Assembly (NCBI RefSeq): GCF_000614205.1
Contig: NZ_BAKN01000011.1
Span: 1 to 64,000 of the forward strand
DNA from: Hoylesella saccharolytica JCM 17484
GTDB taxonomy: Bacteria; Bacteroidota; Bacteroidia; Bacteroidales; Bacteroidaceae
Length of the DNA: 64,000 bases
Direction: 5' to 3'
Shown here one piece after another: positions 37,891-47,064 of the stretch. The notes beneath the pieces are model-generated. The model searched no databases and had not been told where the DNA came from. It saw only the letters and a list, made by a program, of their open reading frames with translations. Each line of letters begins with the position of its first letter. The stretch's first letter is position 1. A program made the position numbers and the translations under genes.

Positions 37891-38436
37891 GTGAAAGAGC
37901 TGAACGATATTGCGTTGATAGGTCGGGTGACGTTGCTTAACGATAAGCAGGCTTTTAATAAGCTCGTTGTGAAGTATCAGTCGCCCATTAGGCGTTTCTT
38001 TCTAAACCAAACACAGGGAAATGTTCAGCTGAGCGACGATTTGGCGCAAGACACCTTTATCAAGGCCTATATCAATCTTAGCAAGTTTAAAGCCTTATCC
38101 AGCTTTTCAACATGGCTCTATCGCATTGCCTACAATATATTTTACGATTATGTTAGAAGTAACAAGCTTACGCAAGACATTGAAACAACAGCTGTGGTCC
38201 GCTGCCACTCTGAAACTGCTGAGGCGGGATTGACGCTTGATATTTATACCGCTTTAAAGATACTTAGTAGGGCAGAGCGAACCTGCATTACATTGCAACT
38301 GATGGAGGGGCAGCCTATCGATACGATTGCCGACATAACAGGTATGGCATCGGGAACGGTAAAGTCGCATCTATCGCGCGGAAAAGAAAAATTGGCTCAC
38401 TATTTAAAGCAAAACGGATATGACAGAAAAAGATGA
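37891..38436 (+). CDS. RNA polymerase sigma factor, ECF type
   Basis: A 181-residue two-domain sigma factor starting at GTG 37891. Region 2 is LSDDLAQDTFIKAYINL and STWLYRIAYNIFYDYVR (about 48-95); region 4 is LSRAERTCITLQLMEGQPID with IADITGMASGTVKSHLSRGKE (about 125-170), the -35-binding helix-turn-helix. It is flanked by a membrane protein gene (5 bp upstream) and a small membrane protein gene that overlaps its 3' end by 17 bp. The arrangement suggests control by membrane-bound partners. Its regulon is not known. Confidence 0.93.
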   Translation: MKELNDIALIGRVTLLNDKQAFNKLVVKYQSPIRRFFLNQTQGNVQLSDDLAQDTFIKAYINLSKFKALSSFSTWLYRIAYNIFYDYVRSNKLTQDIETTAVVRCHSETAEAGLTLDIYTALKILSRAERTCITLQLMEGQPIDTIADITGMASGTVKSHLSRGKEKLAHYLKQNGYDRKR

Positions 38437-38761
38437 TAGATTATTAACACAGTTTTTTGAAGAAACCCGGCAGCATCTTGCAGACGATAATTTTTCGCTG
38501 GAGGTGATGCAAAGTCTTCCATCTTCATTAGATAAAAAGGGTAGGTTGTGGCTTATTTTTTGCAGTCTGTTGGGTATAAGCTTTTTTATTTTCGTTCGTG
38601 GATGGGAGTTGCTGACCGTAGCGTTGAAAGCAATATTTGTACAATTCGATCAATCGCTACACACGCTTGATTTCAGTCATTTCTCTCCGGCCATTCTATT
38701 TGTTCTGTTCCTTACCTCACTTTTTGTGGTAGTTGACAATCTCAGTATGTCGCAAGAGTAA
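38420..38761 (+). CDS. Small membrane protein, possible anti-sigma partner (DUF5056-like)
   Basis: A 113-residue protein whose N-terminal part (TEKDDRLLTQFFEETRQHLA, DDNFSLEVMQSLP) is soluble. Two membrane segments follow (about 41-60, WLIFCSLLGISFFIFV, and 87-106, PAILFVLFLTSLFVVVDNL). The layout, a short cytosolic region then membrane helices encoded directly after an ECF sigma gene, is that of a small anti-sigma factor. It overlaps the sigma gene by 17 bp, so translation is likely coupled. The DUF5056 label is a recollection, not a search. Confidence 0.7.
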   Translation: MTEKDDRLLTQFFEETRQHLADDNFSLEVMQSLPSSLDKKGRLWLIFCSLLGISFFIFVRGWELLTVALKAIFVQFDQSLHTLDFSHFSPAILFVLFLTSLFVVVDNLSMSQE

Positions 38762-38974
38762 CTTCTAATCATGTGGTTGTAAAAATGCACTTTTCGCAGG
38801 TTGGGCATATATTATTAATGTGTTAATAATTTAACAAGGTAAGCAAGGAAAGAGAAAACTTTCGTACTTATTTTAAAACTCCCAACCTCATTTGTTTCTT
38901 ATTACCGGCGTAATGGACATTTGGTAGGTTGAAAACCACTCTAATTCTTCGTCTACCGTTTCATCAATTTACGG

Positions 38975-39268
38975 TCAATAAAAGCGTATTTCGGTGATGA
39001 GCCAAGCGCCTGCCTGTGTGTTGAGTCGCTTTATCAGTTTGCTACGCATCATGGTAAGGTCTTGCCGTAGGGCGGGATTATTAATTTTTACACAAAATGT
39101 TTGGTTTTTGATATACTTTTCGCCAGTATAACGCGCTACCAATGGACCTACTATGATTTCCCACGAGTCTATCAGCCGTTTTTGTTGTAGGGGCGTTTCC
39201 AAGCCCTCGTCACGTAGCAGTTTCATTAATATTTCGTCAAGCGATTGTACGTTACGCCTAAACATCAC
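38975..39268 (-). CDS. DUF721 domain protein (DciA-like)
   Basis: A 97-residue protein matching DUF721: QSLDEILMKLLRDEGLE, LQQKRLIDSWEIIVGPLVARYT and a C-terminal VKINNPALRQDLTMMRSKLI. In other bacteria a DUF721 relative, DciA, helps load the replicative helicase, so a replication role is plausible but untested here. It overlaps the recF 3' end by 11 bp, and the recF-DUF721 pair is typical of Bacteroidetes. The stop is followed by 213 bp of A/T-rich DNA with no gene. Confidence 0.85.
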   Translation of the reverse strand: MMFRRNVQSLDEILMKLLRDEGLETPLQQKRLIDSWEIIVGPLVARYTGEKYIKNQTFCVKINNPALRQDLTMMRSKLIKRLNTQAGAWLITEIRFY

Positions 39269-40373
39269 AGCCTCCCTTCTCGGTTATTTTACCACTTTCG
39301 ACATCAAAGAGCTTATAATCTGATGCTCCAGTCTGCAAAATACGGTCAAGGTGATCTCGGTTGGTATCAGTAATGAATATTTGTCCGAAATTATCGTCCG
39401 AAACCAGTCGGACGATGCGTTCCACGCGCTTGCTGTCGAGTTTGTCGAAGATATCGTCGAGCAATAACAGTGGTGCGGTTTTGCTGGCCGTGCGTTTTAA
39501 AAAATCAAATTGTGCCAACTTTAACGCCAAAACATAAGTTTTGCTTTGCCCTTGGCTACCTTCGCGTTTAAGCTGGTATCCATCAATTAGCATTTCTAAA
39601 TCGTCACGATGAACGCCGTGTAGAGAATAGCCCACTGCACGATCTTTCGCTCGATCGCGGCGGATAACGTCAAGTAGAGTTCCGCGCTGAGCATGTGATG
39701 TGTAACGCAGAGACACGGACTCTGAGTCACCCGAAATAGACTGGTAAATATGTTGAAAGATGGGGATGAATTCTTCTATAAAGTCGTTGCGTTTGTGATA
39801 AACCACTTCACCCTGTGTTGCCATCTCCTCCTCCCACAGTTGAAGTAGTTCCGGATCAGGATCGGTTTCCAATTTTAGAAGGGAGTTACGTTGCTGCAGG
39901 GCTTTGTTGTAACGGGTAAGTGCTTCGATGTATGTGTTGTCATATTGTGCGATAACCATATCCATCAGTCGTCTCCGCTCATCGCTTCCACCATCGATAA
40001 GCAGCGTGTCCGAGGGTGATACAAATATCAAAGGAATTAGGCCGATGTGTTCTGCCAGGCGTTTGTATTCTTTTTTATTACGCTTGAAATGCTTCTTTGT
40101 GCCACGCTTCATCCCGCAGTAGATGTTCTCTACTTCTTCGGCATCGTTGACATAAGTTCCTTCCAAAACGAAAAAATCCTGTTCATGTGTAATGAGCTGG
40201 GAATCAATTGGATTGTACGCACTTCGACAAAACGATAGATAATATATCGCATCAAGAAAATTGGTTTTTCCTACTCCGTTGTGCCCGATAAAGCAGTTCA
40301 TCTTTGCCGAGAGGTTAAGTGTAATCGTTCGCAAATTCTTATAATTAATGATGGATATTCGCCTTAAAATCAT
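39258..40373 (-). CDS. recF: DNA replication and repair protein RecF
   Basis: The start at the ATG at 40373 (MILRRISIINYKNLRTITL) gives 371 residues; the longer open frame upstream is not RecF-like. Walker A is FIGHNGVGKTNFLDAIYYL. The D-loop and signature region is KREGSQGQSKTYVLALKLAQ and Walker B is PLLLLDDIFDKLD, followed by QIFITDTNRDHL. RecF helps RecOR load RecA at gaps; recR is elsewhere in this window (9327). A -7 box (TACCTTTG on the minus strand, 40402-40409) lies about 29 bp upstream. Confidence 0.97.
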   Translation of the reverse strand: MILRRISIINYKNLRTITLNLSAKMNCFIGHNGVGKTNFLDAIYYLSFCRSAYNPIDSQLITHEQDFFVLEGTYVNDAEEVENIYCGMKRGTKKHFKRNKKEYKRLAEHIGLIPLIFVSPSDTLLIDGGSDERRRLMDMVIAQYDNTYIEALTRYNKALQQRNSLLKLETDPDPELLQLWEEEMATQGEVVYHKRNDFIEEFIPIFQHIYQSISGDSESVSLRYTSHAQRGTLLDVIRRDRAKDRAVGYSLHGVHRDDLEMLIDGYQLKREGSQGQSKTYVLALKLAQFDFLKRTASKTAPLLLLDDIFDKLDSKRVERIVRLVSDDNFGQIFITDTNRDHLDRILQTGASDYKLFDVESGKITEKGGCDV

Positions 40374-40401
40374 AGTACGAAACTTAATGTTATCACCTTT
40401 G

Positions 40402-40409
40402 CAAAGGTA
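40402..40409 (-). promoter_or_regulatory. Probable -7 element for recF
   Basis: The minus strand reads TACCTTTG; no clear TTTG is at the -33 distance. It sits inside the palindrome ACCTTTGCAAAGGT. Confidence 0.45.
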
Positions 40410-40472
40410 GCTTATTTGCCTATGAAAAACGAAAAAGTCATTGATATGTTTTACTATATGCAAGAAAATACG

Positions 40473-40480
40473 TAAATTTG
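40473..40480 (+). promoter_or_regulatory. Probable -7 element for the TPR-ribH operon
   Basis: TAAATTTG lies 36 bp before the ATG at 40516. A weak TTTT occurs 20 bp upstream. It is divergent from the recF promoter. Confidence 0.55.
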
Positions 40481-40515
40481 CGCCACTTCTATTGATAATA
40501 AAAACATAATAAATA

Positions 40516-41220
40516 ATGGCAAACAAAAACAATCAAGGCACGCCCGATGCATATGAGGTGTTGCAAAACTCTGAAGCATTTTTCTTTAAAAACAAAAAAG
40601 TTATTATTGCTGCTGTTGCAGTCGTAGTGCTTATTCTTGTGGGTATTTTCTCGTACAAATCATTAATCTCTGGTCCTCGTGAAGAAAAGGCCAGTACTGC
40701 ACTAGCCAAAGGGCAGGATTATTTTAATCAGGAAATGTTTGACAAAGCACTTAATGGTGATGGTGCAGGTTATGCCGGATTTGCGAAAATTGCCAGCGAT
40801 TATAGTGGTACCGATGCAGGCAATTTAGCTAATCTTTATGCAGGTTTATGCAATGCTTATCTTAACAAATGGGATTTGGCACAGAAATTTCTCAACAGTT
40901 ATTCTACGGCAGGTGATGCAATGGTTAGCCCCGCAGCAGTCGCTGCTTTGGGTAATGCTTATGCACATCTTAATCAGCTTGATAAAGCAGTTGATTGTTT
41001 CAAAAAAGCAGCTAAATTGGCTGACGAAAGAGCTGACGATGGTGTAAACAACAGCCTTTCGCCACAGTTCTTGGTGCAAGCAGGTGAAATTCTTGAGTCA
41101 CAAAATAAGAAAGATGAAGCGCTTGCGATTTATCAAGATATAAAGAAGAAATACCTTAACTCTGCGCAGGTTCAGAGTTCTGAAATTGATAAGTATATCG
41201 AACGTGTTTCAATAAAATAA
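40516..41220 (+). CDS. Membrane-anchored TPR protein
   Basis: A 234-residue protein with a cytosolic start, one membrane segment (about 30-49, [20 protein letters not shown]) and about four TPR-like repeats ([79 protein letters not shown]). The layout matches the YfgM/ancillary TPR family that works with the secretion machinery in E. coli; here the role is unknown. Its stop overlaps the ribH start by one base (TAATGG), so the genes are coupled. Confidence 0.85.
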   Translation: MANKNNQGTPDAYEVLQNSEAFFFKNKKVIIAAVAVVVLILVGIFSYKSLISGPREEKASTALAKGQDYFNQEMFDKALNGDGAGYAGFAKIASDYSGTDAGNLANLYAGLCNAYLNKWDLAQKFLNSYSTAGDAMVSPAAVAALGNAYAHLNQLDKAVDCFKKAAKLADERADDGVNNSLSPQFLVQAGEILESQNKKDEALAIYQDIKKKYLNSAQVQSSEIDKYIERVSIK

Positions 41221-41696
41221 TGGCAACATCATTACACAACCTTTCAGACTACGACTTAACAAAAGTTCCAGATGCTAGTAACATGTGTTTTGGTATCGTG
41301 GTGTCCGAGTGGAATCCTGAAGTAACAGGTGCGTTACTTGAAGGAACGGTCAGAACATTGGAGAAACATGGAACGTTGAGTGAGAATATTCACGTAAAAA
41401 CTGTTCCAGGTAGCTTTGAGTTAGTTTACGGAGCCCACCAAATGATACTTAACGGCGGTTATGATGCCGTTATTATACTTGGTTGTGTAATCCGTGGAGA
41501 AACTCCACACTTCGATTACATTTGTCAGGGAGTGACGAATGGCATAGCACAGCTCAACTCAAAGAGTGAAATCCCCATTGTATACGGGTTACTTACCACT
41601 AACGACCAGCAACAAGCGTTCGATCGGTGCGGTGGTAAATATGGAAATAAAGGGGATGAATGTGCCATCGTTGCCATTAAAATGGCAAAGTTTTAG
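41220..41696 (+). CDS. ribH: 6,7-dimethyl-8-ribityllumazine synthase
   Basis: A 158-residue enzyme that builds lumazine, the penultimate step to riboflavin. Motifs are [17 protein letters not shown] at the start, [35 protein letters not shown] with the catalytic His and the C-terminal [15 protein letters not shown]. It forms icosahedral or pentameric shells in other bacteria. It shares a start/stop base with the TPR gene. A long terminator hairpin follows 15 bp after the stop. Confidence 0.98.
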   Translation: MATSLHNLSDYDLTKVPDASNMCFGIVVSEWNPEVTGALLEGTVRTLEKHGTLSENIHVKTVPGSFELVYGAHQMILNGGYDAVIILGCVIRGETPHFDYICQGVTNGIAQLNSKSEIPIVYGLLTTNDQQQAFDRCGGKYGNKGDECAIVAIKMAKF

Positions 41697-41710
41697 ACTG
41701 GGAAAGTATA

Positions 41711-41767
41711 TATTTTTATCAAGCAGGGGCGGAACATCTAATGTACCGCCCCTGCTTGATAAAAATA
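41711..41767. terminator. Perfect 22-bp stem terminator after ribH
   Basis: The left arm 41711-41732 and right arm 41746-41767 are exact inverted repeats with a 13-nt loop. The core is AGCAGGGGCGG/CCGCCCCTGCT, with A/T-rich ends giving T tracts on both strands. It can stop transcription in either direction. Confidence 0.9.
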
Positions 41768-41796
41768 GGAATAAAAGATTATAAAAATAAGCAGTT

Positions 41797-42180
41797 ATGA
41801 AATTACAGCAATTACTTCAAACATACGAATTTGATGATTTGATGCCCGTTGTCGCCGATATGTTTCCCGGAACTGGAAAATATCGTACACCGCTAGAAGA
41901 AGGTTACAACATTTTGATGAGTCTTCAACCCGTCAGTTCCAAAAGGAGCATACGCTACCGTATTATGCAAGCTCCCGATGGCGAAACTTCGTTTATAGGA
42001 GCAGAAGATGTTGCTTTCAACACCACTTGGGAAGTATGCTTGGGAAAAGAAGTAGTAAAAGAAAAAGGTGTAGAACTTACCGATATCGAGTTGGCTGCCA
42101 ATTGTTTAGTTAACGTGTGCTTTATAGGTCGACATCCTAAGAGCTTTGACCGTGCTTATCAAGCGTTGCAGCAGAAATAG
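41797..42180 (+). CDS. Conserved hypothetical protein (unknown function)
   Basis: A 127-residue soluble protein (MKLQQLLQTYEFDDLMPVVA, then GKYRTPLEEGYNILMSLQPV, IRYRIMQAPDGETSFIGA and WEVCLGKEVVKEKGVELTDI). No signal peptide, membrane segment or catalytic motif is seen. It may match a Bacteroidetes-only DUF such as DUF6557, but I am not certain. It stands alone between the ribH terminator and a convergent lipoprotein gene. Confidence 0.65.
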   Translation: MKLQQLLQTYEFDDLMPVVADMFPGTGKYRTPLEEGYNILMSLQPVSSKRSIRYRIMQAPDGETSFIGAEDVAFNTTWEVCLGKEVVKEKGVELTDIELAANCLVNVCFIGRHPKSFDRAYQALQQK

Positions 42181-42420
42181 CGATTAAAGGTCAACGAAAC
42201 TCGTGTCGTTTCACTATCTACAAAAAGAAATCAGTGACAAATATTTCATTGTGAGAGATCCTGACAGTTTAGTTGGACACCTAAATGATCGTCATAAATT
42301 ATTCTTGAGCTTAGAAAACTTTTAACGCACCATCATAAATTATTTCTACAAATTCGGAATAAAAGAAATTAAATTGGTAGTATTAGGCTGTAATACTTGC
42401 TTTTTATGACCTATTGGCAA

Positions 42421-42984
42421 TTATACATCTTCGTCCATTGATTCCGCGTCGTTGCCCGTATCGAGCATGGTGTCTTTACTGATATCCACGTCGCCAAATC
42501 GCGATACTCGCACTATCAAAGGCACATACTCGTCGCTCGACTTATCGGGCGAGCCTATGCTGGCTGCAAAATACAGATAGTCTCCTTCGGCACGGTCGAA
42601 AACCACACCCAGTAAGGCACCGGTATTCCCCAATGAGGAACTGAGATACGACAGAAAGTTGGATTTGGAGAAAGTTTTATTAAAAAAGTCGGTACCATCC
42701 TTGCGGATGATTCTTACCTTCACCCGATTGTCGAAAAACTTTTGCACGCCGTCAGAGACTATTGGTAGAGAGGTGTCTGCATAAAAATCAACATCAACGG
42801 TATAAACCGATCCCACCCAATCTATCTGTCGGCTCTGTTTGTAATCGCCCATCTTTTTGGTTCCGTCTGTCTTTTCTGCTGCTGGTTTGCGCATAATGAT
42901 GTTATTGTCAGCCTTTTTTTTTCCACACGACAATAGGCCTACTGATACAAGTATCATCATAAAAGGTAGAAGTGTCTTTTTCAT
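42421..42984 (-). CDS. DUF4738-like lipoprotein
   Basis: A 187-residue protein with a lipoprotein signal (MILVSVGLLSC, Cys at 20). The mature part starts with a Lys/Asp-rich linker. A beta-rich domain follows (VYTVDVDFYADTSLPIVSDG, KVRIIRKDGTDFFNKTFSKS, YLYFAASIGSPDKSSDEYVP) and the protein ends in an acidic tail (NDAESMDEDV). The pattern fits DUF4738, known in Prevotella and relatives, with no assigned role. It should be attached to the inner or outer membrane facing the periplasm. Confidence 0.7.
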   Translation of the reverse strand: MKKTLLPFMMILVSVGLLSCGKKKADNNIIMRKPAAEKTDGTKKMGDYKQSRQIDWVGSVYTVDVDFYADTSLPIVSDGVQKFFDNRVKVRIIRKDGTDFFNKTFSKSNFLSYLSSSLGNTGALLGVVFDRAEGDYLYFAASIGSPDKSSDEYVPLIVRVSRFGDVDISKDTMLDTGNDAESMDEDV

Positions 42985-43154
42985 TGTGAATGATGTTTTT
43001 ACGATTACAAAGATAGCAAGATTTATATAAACACTAAAGGGCTTTGATTTATATTTGTGAACTTTTCAAGGTTATGTTACGTACTTTGTAGATGCACAGA
43101 ATGTTTTTACTTATTGCTATCATCACAGTTGTATATTGATTTTTTACAGCAATA

Positions 43155-43200
43155 TGTCAATAAAAAAGAATCCCCAACCTTAATGAAAAGGTTGGAGATT
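43155..43200 (-). terminator. Terminator after the EF-G-like gene
   Basis: AATCCCCAACCT (43169-43180) pairs with AGGTTGGAGATT (43189-43200) with one mismatch, and TTCTTTTTT follows on the minus strand. Confidence 0.8.
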
Positions 43201-43227
43201 TTCATGTTATGCTGTAAACTATGTTTT

Positions 43228-45388
43228 TTACTCCTCTTCGTTGGCCAATTCTTCTTCGTGCTCCTTAATCAGCATCTGTTGAATTTCGTTGGGCACAAGT
43301 TCATAACTGGCAAACTTGGTGGTGAAAGATGCACGGCCTCCCGTGAGCGAACTGAGTGAGATGGAGTAGTTTGATAGTTCTTTTAGTGGAATTTTTGCCA
43401 TTAACTTTTGGTATCCAGCCTCGCTGTCCATACCCATAATTAAGGCGCGACGTCCTTGCAGATCACTCATAACATCGCCCATAAAGTCATCGGGAACGTA
43501 AACTTCCAGGTCGTATATGGGTTCGAGAATTTTCGGACCGGCTTCTTTGAAAGCGTCCGAGAATGCCCGACGGGCTGCGAGCATAAAGGATAGCTCATTA
43601 GAGTCTACGGGGTGCATCTTTCCATCATACACGATAACGCGCACGTCACGGGCGTAACTTCCCGTCAGCGCCCATGTTCCATACAGTCCATGATGCCTTT
43701 AAGTATTGCAGGCATGAATCGTGCATCGATGGCGCCGCCTACTACCGAGTTGATGAAAACAAGCTTACCACCCCATTCGAGGTTAATTTCTTCGCGACCC
43801 TTGATGTTTATTTTCAGTTCTTGGCCGTTAAACTTGTAGTTGGTAGGATCGGGCATACCTTCAGCATAAGGTTCGATAATGAGATGTACTTCGCCAAATT
43901 GGCCGGCACCTCCACTTTGTTTTTTATGGCGATATTCTGCGCGTGCAGATTTGGTAATGGTTTCGCGATAAGGTATGCGTGGCTCTCCAAACTTAATCTG
44001 CAACTTTTCATTGTTTTCCAATCGCCATTTCAGCGTGCGTAGATGAAATTCTCCCTGTCCGTGCACTATGATTTGCCGCAATTCTTTGCTTTGCTCCACC
44101 ACCCACGTGGGGTCTTCTTGGTGCATTTTGAGCATGGCTGCCATCAACTTCTCAGTATCTTGTGAGTTGACGGCCTTAACAGAACGTGCATATTTCGAGT
44201 TGGGATATTTAATAAAATCGAACCGGTTTTCGCATTCTTTCCCATTAAGGTATTACCCGTCTTTACGTCTTTCAGTTTAACCGTACAGCCGATATCACCC
44301 GCGTTGAGTTGATCTACAGCAATGCGATTGGATCCGGCGCAAGCATAGAGCTGTCCGATGCGTTCTTTCGAACCGCGATCGGCATTAGTAAGGTCATCTC
44401 CTGATTTAACACAACCGCTCATCACTTTGAAATAAGATACTTCACCAATGTGGGGTTCCATTCCTGTTTTGAAGAAGTAGATAGAACTAGGTGCGCTTGT
44501 TTCGGCTAAAACCTCTTCACCACGTGTATTGTGGAGCTTAGGCATTTCGCTGACAAATGGAACGACATTACCCAAGAATTCCATCAGGCGTCGCACGCCC
44601 ATATCTTTTCCAGCACAAACACAGAAGATGGGGAAGATGCTACGCGTAACAAGCCCCTTGCGAATACCCTCTCGCAGCTCGTCTTCAGTAAGCGATTCGC
44701 TTTCAAAAAACTTTTCCATCAATCCTTCATCATTTTCGGCAGCGGCTTCAACTAATTTTTTATGAAGTGCAAGCGCTTTATCCATTTCTTCTGCCGGTAT
44801 ATCTTCGATTTTCGGTGAACCTCCCTCAGCTCCCCACGAGTATTTCTTCATTACCAGCACATCTATGATAGTGTTAAATCCTGGACCAGTTTGAACGGGA
44901 TATTGTATTTGTACACATTTTTCACCGTAGATGTCTTTCATCGTATTAGTGATGTTTTCAAAGTCGCATTTTTCCGAGTCCAACTGGTTAATCAGAAAAA
45001 TAACAGGCTTTTTCAGCTTGTCTGTGTATCTAAAGTTGTTTTGGGTTCCTACTTCAGGACCATATTGTCCGTTAATCAGAATCAAGGCAATGTCTGTAAC
45101 GTTCAGCGCAGTGATGGTACCGCTGACAAAATCATCTGCACCTGGACAATCGATAATGTTTAGCTTTTTGTTGTTCCATTCCACATGAAATACGGTAGGA
45201 AAAACCGAATATCCGTATTCTTGCTCCACTGGGAAATAATCACTCACCGTATTTTTGGCCTCAACCGTTCCACGGCGCTTAATCACACCACTACCAAAAA
45301 GCATTGACTCGGCAAGAGTGGTCTTGCCGGAACCCGCACTGCCTACAAGGGCAATGTTCTTAATTTCATTAGTTTGATAAACCCTCAT
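43228..45388 (-). pseudogene. EF-G-like translation GTPase, frameshifted twice as read
   Basis: Reconstructed at about 720 residues, the length of EF-G. Segment 1 (45388-44144) has G1 VGSAGSGKTTLAES, a G3 of NIIDCPGADDFV, unlike the canonical DTPGH, and a G4 of NQLD in place of NKxD. Break 1 at 44245-44246 is repaired by one base, giving GKECENRFDFIKYP. Break 2 at 43671-43673 is repaired by one G, giving MEHGALTGSYARDVRVIVYD. Domains IV and V follow (DFMGDVMSDLQGRRALIMGM, PLKELSNYSISLSSLTGGRA). It is the Bacteroidetes EF-G paralogue, not the main fusA, judging by its altered G motifs. Role unknown; EF-G2-like or ribosome-recycling functions are possible. Confidence 0.87.
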
Positions 45389-45526
45389 ATCAAAAGATTT
45401 TAAATGTTAGTAATTCTTTTTCTTTAGTGAAAGAATGTTGCATTCTTACCGTCGCCTAAGATAGAGATTTTAAGACAATCCGCCAAAAGATTCGCTTAAA
45501 ACTAAATCTATTTTAAAACATATTAG

Positions 45527-45534
45527 TATTTTTG
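45527..45534 (+). promoter_or_regulatory. Probable -7 element for hemW
   Basis: TATTTTTG lies 17 bp before the hemW ATG; no clear -33 element at 19 bp. Confidence 0.5.
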
Positions 45535-45550
45535 CCGCCAAAATAAATGT

Positions 45551-46713
45551 ATGGCAGGTCTATATATTCACATCCCCTTTTGTGTAAGCCGGTGTATCTA
45601 TTGTGGTTTTTATTCAACTACCTCTGTTTCGTTGCAACATCAATATACAGACGTATTATGCCGAGAACTTGAGCTGCGGAGGAATTATCTCAAAGAGGCT
45701 GAAGATGCAGGGAAAAGTCCTGAAATTTCTACCATCTATCTAGGTGGAGGTACACCTTCGCAATTGAGTCCGGATAACCTGAACAAAATTTTTGATGCCA
45801 TATATAATAAGGTGTTTACCGTTAACGGAGTTCCTGTTTCTCCAACCGCAGAAGTTACAATAGAATGTAACCCCGATGATATCACGCCGCAATTTGTAAA
45901 CACCGTCGCCCAACTTCCTATCAATCGGGTCAGCATGGGCGTACAAACCTTCTCAGACCAACGCCTCAAATTTTTACAAAGACGACACACTTCTCAAGAC
46001 GTTGGCAAGGCAACAGATTTATTACGTAAAGCCGATATCCGCAACATTAGTATCGACTTGATGTTCGGTTTCCCACAACAAAGCATCGAAGAATGGAAAA
46101 CTGATTTGCAATCGGCCATAGAATTAGGGGTAGAACATATATCAGCTTACAGTTTGATGTACGAAGAAAACACGCCTCTTTACAATCTTCTGCAGCGCAA
46201 TAAAGTACAAGAGATAGACGAAGAGACAGCCCTGTCCATGTACGATACGCTTATTGATATGCTTACTAGCAATGCTTCGAACACTACGAAATAAGTAACT
46301 TTGCCCGTTTGGGTTTCCGTTCTCGCCACAACAGTAATTATTGGCAGGCTGTAAGCTATCTTGGCATTGGGGCTTCGGCCCATTCGTATAACGGCTATAC
46401 ACGTCAATGGAATGTGGCAGACATCAATCGCTATATCCAATCGATAGAACAAGGAATTCTACCGGCCGAAATTGAAAAACTTGATGATGATACTCGTTAC
46501 AACGACCTGATAACAACGAAACTGAGAACAAAAGAGGGTATCAACCTTTCTGCTTTGCATCCCACGTATCAAAGTTTTCTGCTTCGTTATGCGCAACCTC
46601 ATTTACTGCGCAATAATCTCCAACTTATTAACAATCATCTCTCTTTAACCAGAAAAGGAATCTTTATTAGCGATAGTATTATGACCGATTTAATAAAGGT
46701 TGATAATTCATAG
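45551..46713 (+). pseudogene. hemW: Radical SAM protein HemW (oxygen-independent coproporphyrinogen III oxidase-like), frameshifted as read
   Basis: The reconstructed protein has about 387 residues. The N-terminus has YIHIPFCVSRCIYCGFYS with the CxxxCxxC cluster ligands, then TIYLGGGTPSQLS, RVSMGVQTFSDQRLKFLQRR and DLMFGFPQQSIEEW. The frame breaks at 46274; adding one G gives SNGFEHYEISNFARLGFRSR and joins SNYWQAVSYLGIGASAHSY and the C-terminal HTH-like part. HemW is a heme chaperone related to HemN; true HemN activity is not implied. The deletion is a GGC read as GC, as in five other sites. Confidence 0.9.
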
Positions 46714-46794
46714 TTCGGGATAAAAATCTTGACCTAAGAAATCTTCTTGTAGCATCTCAATTGAGGATTTCGCATTGATGCTTAACAGCTGAGA

Positions 46795-46818
46795 ATGCTC
46801 CGTAGCGGAGTATTTTTT
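46795..46818 (+). terminator. Terminator after hemW
   Basis: ATGCTCCG (46795-46802), loop TAG, CGGAGTAT (46806-46813), then TTTTTT. Confidence 0.75.
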
Positions 46819-46978
46819 CAGAAAATGACCGCAACAAGGTAGAGAGATGCAAATAAGAAAATGGCTTTCAGAATTTTCACGATGTGAAACAAAAGCGACT
46901 TCTGTTTACAAAAAAGAATGTAAACGCTTAATAAAGGCTCGTTCGTAATTTGCTTTATACCTCAAACGGGGTAAACAT

Positions 46979-47043
46979 AAAAAAGTAAATCAGGAAATAT
47001 AACCATCGGATAGGTCTGGTCGTGTTTCCTGATTTACTTTTTT
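46979..47043. terminator. 19-bp stem terminator between hemW and SusD
   Basis: The left arm 46979-46997 and right arm 47025-47043 are exact inverted repeats (core GTAAATCAGGAAA/TTTCCTGATTTAC). T runs on both strands fit termination of the SusC/SusD operon on the minus strand. The rest of 46714-47064 shows no gene. Confidence 0.8.
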
Positions 47044-47064
47044 CTTACTTCCCCGGTAACAAAA

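Noticed and set aside
20681..46274. Programmed frameshifting in susC, hemW, folA and others
   Set aside because: No slippery heptamers with downstream structures are shared, the affected genes are unrelated, and all need added bases in homopolymers, which fits read error better.
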